Below, piece after piece: positions 40,383 through 44,205 of a stretch of 44,205 nt of DNA (position 1 is its first letter; every line of letters starts with the position of its first letter). The position numbers and the translations under genes were made by a program. The stretch is from the NCBI GenBank assembly GCA_903848465.1, contig CAINGK010000065.1:1-44205 (forward strand). The letters run 5' to 3'. The notes beneath the pieces were generated by a model that saw only the letters and a list, made by a program, of their open reading frames with translations, had not been told where the DNA came from and searched no databases. The stretch comes from an uncultured Verrucomicrobiota bacterium (GTDB lineage: Bacteria; Verrucomicrobiota; Verrucomicrobiia; Verrucomicrobiales; Verrucomicrobiaceae).

Positions 40383-42065
40383 ATGAAACCAACCCTCGTC
40401 TTTGCCTCCTTGCTGCTGGCTTCGCTGGCCGCGCTTCACGCCGCCGATCCTGCCACCAAGCCCGCTTGGGGCGATCAGGGAGACGGCACCTATCGCAATC
40501 CCATCTTGTGGGCGGACTACAACAACCCATGTGTGTTCAAGGCGGGCGATACTTTCTATCTGACCTGCGCCTCGCATCATTTTATGGGCATGCCATTGCT
40601 GGCGTCCAAAGATCTGGTCAACTGGACTCACGCTGGGCGCATCTACTCGCGTCTCGGTGGAGTTCATGCGGACTTTACTTTTCCCGGCAAGGCGTGTTCC
40701 GCAGGATCGCAGGATGGCGAAGTCGGATTCTTCCGTGGCACCTATTACATGTTCAACTGGAGCACGAAATACCGGGGCTTTGTCTGCAAGGCCACTGCGC
40801 CGGAAGGTCCGTGGGGCGAGCCTGTGAGCCTTTCGGAGAAGATCGTGGGCGACTTCGAAGACCCGTGTCCGTTTTGGGATGATGATGGCAAAGGCTACTT
40901 GTTTCTGTTGGGCAACCCGGGGGCGCTGCGGATCTTCCGCTTGAACGACACCTTCGATGCCATCGTGGACCAAGGCACGATCTTGATCGATGACATCCCG
41001 CCGAAGGGACCGCAGGTTTTTAAGCGAAACGGCTTCTACTACATCTCCGTCGCCTCCACCGGTAAGAACAAAGACAAGGCACAGTATGTCTATCGCTCCA
41101 AGTCGCTCTACGGTCCCTATGAGAGCCGGAAGCTCTTCCACGCAGGCAAGGCCGACATCAATGCGGCACAGGGATCGCTTGTCGAAGTCAGCGGCGACCA
41201 CTGGGCTTTCCTGCATCACGACTACAACCTTTTCGCCACCTACGGCCGCCGCCTTTATCTTGAGCCTGTCGGCTGGACGACTGACGGTTGGCCGTGGATC
41301 GGCGTTGACGCTGATGGCGATGGAATCGGCGAACCCGTGGGCCTCACTGAGCCCTACGCCAAGCCCGCGCTGCCAAGCCAACCCATCAACGCGGCGGACC
41401 CTTCCGATGAGTTTGAAGCGAGCATGCTCGGGGGTCAGTGGGCTTGGAATCACGACCCCGATGACTCGCACTGGTCGCTCTCCGCGAGGCCGGGCTATTT
41501 ACGATTGACGGCGCGGCATCTGAATACCCAAGGCGGCATTTCTCAATTTGGCCGAACAAAGGTCAACTATCGCGAAGACCATCTGCTCTTTGCCTACAAC
41601 ACACTCGTCCAGCGCCTCTACGGAGCCGAGTCCGACATCATCACGAAGCTAAACACCACGACCATGATCGACGGCCAACGCGCTGGTCTCTGCACGATGA
41701 TCGACGACTACACCTGGATCGGAGTCGCCAAAGAGGGCGGCACCAAACGCATCCGTTTCGCCAAAGGCACCGCCACCGCCGGCCCCGGCGCATTCACAGA
41801 TGGCCCCGAACTCAAGCAAGACGTCATTTGGTTGAAGCTCGAACACCGTCACTACAAGGGCACCTTATTTTACAGCCTCGACGGCGAACACTACGAGCTG
41901 CTGGGTGATCGCGATTATCCATACCGCACCGCGTGGTATGAGGGCACCAAGGTTGGCTTGTTTTCTTACAACTTGTCGTCGGCAGCAGAAGGCGGTCACG
42001 CGGACTTCGATTTCTTTCACCAACGCCACGACGGACCAAGAACTGCCGGTAAAAGAGGTCGTTGA
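40383..42065 (+). CDS. Secreted GH43-like protein with two of three catalytic residues replaced
   Basis: The ATG at 40383 gives 560 residues with a shared-type signal peptide (LLLASLAALHAA). Residues about 30-320 form a five-bladed propeller of the GH43 type, closest to the GH43_12 pattern: NPILWADYNNPCVFKAGDTF, then LLASKDLVNW. The catalytic base, normally Asp in ADP, is Asn48 in YNNPC. The middle aspartate is kept as Asp160 in FEDPCPFWDDDGKGYLFL. The general acid, normally Glu in EGP, is Lys208 in PPKGPQVFKRNGFYYIS. The C-terminal 200 residues form a concanavalin-like sandwich found in beta-xylosidases. It is probably inactive as a glycosidase and may bind sugar instead. Likely cotranscribed with 37783. 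Confidence 0.82.
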   Translation: MKPTLVFASLLLASLAALHAADPATKPAWGDQGDGTYRNPILWADYNNPCVFKAGDTFYLTCASHHFMGMPLLASKDLVNWTHAGRIYSRLGGVHADFTFPGKACSAGSQDGEVGFFRGTYYMFNWSTKYRGFVCKATAPEGPWGEPVSLSEKIVGDFEDPCPFWDDDGKGYLFLLGNPGALRIFRLNDTFDAIVDQGTILIDDIPPKGPQVFKRNGFYYISVASTGKNKDKAQYVYRSKSLYGPYESRKLFHAGKADINAAQGSLVEVSGDHWAFLHHDYNLFATYGRRLYLEPVGWTTDGWPWIGVDADGDGIGEPVGLTEPYAKPALPSQPINAADPSDEFEASMLGGQWAWNHDPDDSHWSLSARPGYLRLTARHLNTQGGISQFGRTKVNYREDHLLFAYNTLVQRLYGAESDIITKLNTTTMIDGQRAGLCTMIDDYTWIGVAKEGGTKRIRFAKGTATAGPGAFTDGPELKQDVIWLKLEHRHYKGTLFYSLDGEHYELLGDRDYPYRTAWYEGTKVGLFSYNLSSAAEGGHADFDFFHQRHDGPRTAGKRGR

Positions 42066-42105
42066 GTGTCCTCAGGCCATCAAAACCTTTCGAGCCACGA
42101 TGCTC

Positions 42106-42171
42106 ATGAAACACACCCTCACAATCACCGCCCTGCTGCTCGTGCCGCTGAACGCGTTGCACGCCGCATGA
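42106..42171 (+). pseudogene. Signal-peptide-only mini-ORF (copy 2)
   Basis: A 21-codon frame encodes MKHTLTITALLLVPLNALHA, then Ala and a stop, again ending at the expected cleavage site, as in the mini-ORF at 36260. The N-terminus is almost that of the thioredoxin-like gene (MKHTLTLLT). The start of the HTH gene follows 7 bases after the stop. An ATG two codons earlier in the same frame is possible. Confidence 0.6.
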
Positions 42172-42197
42172 ATTCCCAATGCCCACCGCGCCGGACA
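42154..42197 (+). repeat. Direct repeat, right copy of a 5.8 kb flanking pair
   Basis: This is the right-hand copy of the sequence at 36311-36353. It spans the end of the mini-ORF and the first codons of the HTH gene. The spacing between copies is 5843 bases. Confidence 0.85.
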
Positions 42198-42439
42198 GCC
42201 ACGACGCCTACGACTACGCCGAGCGCATCCGCGATAGGTTGCCGCGTCGGCTTCAGGAGCTTCGTGAAGCCTGTGGCCTGAGCATGTATGCGCTGTGGAT
42301 GAAGTGCGGCGTCTCGCGCGACATGATTAGCCGCATCGAAGGCGGTGAATCCATTCCGACGCTGCATGTCGCCGCGCGGCTGGCGCATGGCGTGGAGAAG
42401 ACGCTGACGGAGTTCGTGGAGCCGATGGAGGATGAGTAG
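42179..42439 (+). CDS. XRE-family transcriptional regulator
   Basis: The product is 86 residues. A short leader MPTAPDSHDAYDYAERIRDR precedes a single HTH domain (LQELREACGLSMYALWMKCG, with VSRDMISRIEGGESIPTLHV and AARLAHGVEKTLTEFVEP), the standard Cro/C1 layout in which the recognition helix is SRDMISRIE. It is the intact version of the truncated gene at 36593. The recombinase gene starts 45 bases on, so it may regulate that gene or belong to the same element. Confidence 0.82.
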   Translation: MPTAPDSHDAYDYAERIRDRLPRRLQELREACGLSMYALWMKCGVSRDMISRIEGGESIPTLHVAARLAHGVEKTLTEFVEPMEDE

Positions 42440-42484
42440 GCGGGGAGCGTCCGAGATGCCGGACTAACGCACCTCGCGGGGGCT

Positions 42485-43924
42485 GTGCTCCTATCTCGAC
42501 CATCACATCACCTCGCGCGTGCGCAGCACTATGCCGCGTCCAAGGGATGGGAGGTGCGCGAGGTCTATGATCTGGCGGGCGTGTCCGGGAAGTCCGTCCT
42601 CGATCACCCTGAGGCGAAGCGCATGCTGCGGGACATCGAGCGCGGACACATCAAGTCGCTGATCTTCTCCAAGCTCGCGCGCCTTGCACGCAATACGCGC
42701 GAGCTTTTGGAACTCGCCGAAAGGTTTCGCGCCAAGGGAGTCAATCTCGTCTCACTCCAGGAAACACTCGACACCAGCACGCCCTCAGGAATGCTGTTCT
42801 TCACCATCATCAGCGCCATGGCGGAATGGGAGAGGGCCGAGATCGGTGACCGGGTTAAGGCTTCCATAGCCATTCGCGCCAAGCTCGGCAAGCCGCTGAG
42901 CGGCAAGACTCCCTATGGTTATATTTGGAAGGACCAAAAGCTACAGCAGGTGCCCGCAGAGGCCGCCATCAGAAAGCTGATCTATGAGCTGTTTCTCAAG
43001 GAAAAGCGGCTCGGTGCCGTCGCCCGGCTCTTGAATGAAATGGGCCACCGCACCCGCACCAACTCCAAGTGGACCGACACTTCCATTGGCAGATGCATTG
43101 CAGACTGGGCTGCCAAGGGAACCTACCGGATCAATGTGCGACGCAACACCGGCCCGTGGAAATGGGAGATCAAGGATGAAAGCGAATGGGGTATGGTGCC
43201 CTGCGAACCGCTCGTCAGCGAGACGATGTGGAACGAAGCCAACCAGCTTTTGGAGGAGCGGCGCTCGACTCCCAAGAAGCGCCCCGGCCCCAAGCCCGTG
43301 CATCTCTTTGCCGGCCTCGTGTTCTGCGAGTGTGGCAAAAAGATGTATGTCGGCCCCAACACTCCAAAATATGTCTGCACCGGCTGCCGAAACAAGATTC
43401 CGATGGTCGATCTTGAAGAGGTGTTTGTCGGTGAGATTCACGATGTCTTTTCCAACAAGGCCAAACTCGCCGAACAAATCTCAGCCACCGAACGCAACCT
43501 TGCGGACAAAGAGAAGATGCTCACCACGCATCGCCAGGAGATCGAACAAGTGCGCGAACAAATGGCGAAAACGCATCGCCTCTACCTCGACGGCCACATC
43601 GCCCTTGCCGACTTTGGCGGCTATCACAAACCTTTGGCCGACCGCCTCACGCAACTCCAGACCGAACTTCCCAAACTCGAAGCAGAACTCGATTACTTCA
43701 AAGTCCGCAGCGTCAGCGCAGATGCCGTGCAAGTCGAAGCTGACACCCTCTACAACAACTGGCCCCAGCTCCCTGACGAGAACAAACGCCGGATCATTGA
43801 AGGCATCGTCGAACGAATCGAGATCAAGAAAGACCGCCCTGAAATCGAGATAACCTTCTCATCCACAGCTCCTTCTGAAGACATGACAACAAACCAACAG
43901 AGCCTGAGGGAGCAGAGAAATTAG
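42485..43924 (+). CDS. Large serine recombinase with a shortened N-terminus
   Basis: The GTG at 42485 gives 479 residues. The resolvase domain is recognisable from SKGWEVREVYDLAGVSGKSV through LIFSKLARLARNTRELLELA and SAMAEWERAEIGDRVKASIA. The Recombinase domain (RLGAVARLLNEMGHRTRTNS), a zinc ribbon (CECGKKMY ... CTGCRN) and a coiled coil (about 335-365) follow. The N-terminus reads VLLSRPSHHLARAQHYAASK; in intact proteins a strand with R-x-S holds the catalytic serine, followed by about 25-30 residues before KGW. Here the only R-x-S (Arg5, Ser7) lies 15 residues before that Trp, so the active site is probably damaged. It may belong to a decayed integrated element. Confidence 0.8.
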   Translation: MLLSRPSHHLARAQHYAASKGWEVREVYDLAGVSGKSVLDHPEAKRMLRDIERGHIKSLIFSKLARLARNTRELLELAERFRAKGVNLVSLQETLDTSTPSGMLFFTIISAMAEWERAEIGDRVKASIAIRAKLGKPLSGKTPYGYIWKDQKLQQVPAEAAIRKLIYELFLKEKRLGAVARLLNEMGHRTRTNSKWTDTSIGRCIADWAAKGTYRINVRRNTGPWKWEIKDESEWGMVPCEPLVSETMWNEANQLLEERRSTPKKRPGPKPVHLFAGLVFCECGKKMYVGPNTPKYVCTGCRNKIPMVDLEEVFVGEIHDVFSNKAKLAEQISATERNLADKEKMLTTHRQEIEQVREQMAKTHRLYLDGHIALADFGGYHKPLADRLTQLQTELPKLEAELDYFKVRSVSADAVQVEADTLYNNWPQLPDENKRRIIEGIVERIEIKKDRPEIEITFSSTAPSEDMTTNQQSLREQRN

Positions 43925-44205
43925 CCGGTGGTGGAGCGAAACCGCGCAGCGGTGCAGCGTGAACCACCGGACAATGCCCCCCCGATAATATTCCCGCTCT
44001 GAGTCGCATGCCGGAGGTATGCGAGAAGCCTCCATCCACCCAGCGTTTACGCGCAGCCAGCTTCCCCGTGGGATGGGTGTGGCGACAGCCCTGGTCTTTA
44101 TACACTTTTTTCGCACGGAATTGTTGTTTTGGATTTCGGAAGGCTGCTTGGGTCGAAAACCGCGCGGCGACATTTGTTTTGTCGCAATGGAGGTGTCAAG
44201 CCTCG
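43925..44205. repeat. Repeat-rich tail: two palindromic intergenic repeats
   Basis: CCGGTGGT (43925-43932) pairs with ACCACCGG (43963-43970), starting right at the recombinase stop. A second hairpin is TCGCAT-GCCGGAGGT-ATGCGA (44004-44024). Similar palindromes are familiar from Planctomycetes and Verrucomicrobia genomes. The last 180 bases contain nothing else I recognise. Confidence 0.65.

Noticed and set aside
40374..41471. 365-codon open frame on the minus strand
   Set aside because: It is antisense to the GH43-like gene and has no recognisable feature.

Overview
The window looks like a chromosomal segment of a free-living Verrucomicrobiota bacterium (inferred; closest in style to Verrucomicrobiales such as Prosthecobacter). 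The evidence is GC-rich DNA, three genes for the multi-domain 'planctomycete cytochrome' family (PSCyt1/DUF1587/DUF1595/DUF1592/DUF1588/DUF1585), two Tat-exported DUF1552 proteins, three ECF sigma/anti-sigma pairs, many secreted carbohydrate-active enzymes and many palindromic intergenic repeats. No tRNA, rRNA, CRISPR array or riboswitch was recognised.

Layout. 1-11.3 kb is loosely packed: a giant secreted fibronectin-III-like repeat protein (minus strand), a secreted protein with a carbohydrate-binding-like N-terminus, two small unknown proteins between inverted copies of an interspersed repeat, a GH27 alpha-galactosidase with an NPCBM-like domain (minus), and about 1.7 kb rich in repeats with one small HTH gene. 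11.3-36.3 kb is a run of plus-strand genes in three units. Each unit opens with an ECF sigma gene overlapping, by ATGA, a one-pass anti-sigma gene whose exported half looks like a beta-sandwich sugar-binding domain. Unit 1 continues with DUF1592 cytochrome, DUF1552 protein, a double SGNH hydrolase, a pectate-lyase-like beta-helix protein and a second DUF1592 cytochrome. Unit 2 has DUF1552 and DUF1592. Unit 3 has a GH141-like beta-helix protein, a deacetylase/acetyl-xylan-esterase fusion, a double thioredoxin-like protein and a signal-peptide-only mini-ORF.

36.3-43.9 kb looks like an accessory block: small HTH-related genes (one truncated), an AraC regulator divergent from an SGNH/alginate-lyase-type fusion, a GH43-like protein that seems to have lost two of three catalytic residues, a second signal-peptide-only mini-ORF, an XRE-type regulator and a serine recombinase with an abnormal N-terminus. 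Near-identical DNA (mini-ORF end plus the start of the small downstream gene) lies at both ends of a 5.8 kb segment here.

How the genes may work together (inference): sugars or glycan fragments are sensed by the exported domains of the anti-sigma factors. The released sigma factors then switch on secreted enzymes that deacetylate, de-esterify and cleave an acetylated, uronic-acid-containing polysaccharide, together with exported c-type cytochromes and DUF1552 partners. The most unusual signals are the tandem sigma/anti-sigma/cytochrome units, the conserved gene ends (same signal peptide at the front, GAPIEKK at the back) that suggest cassette-like shuffling, and the degenerate enzymes.
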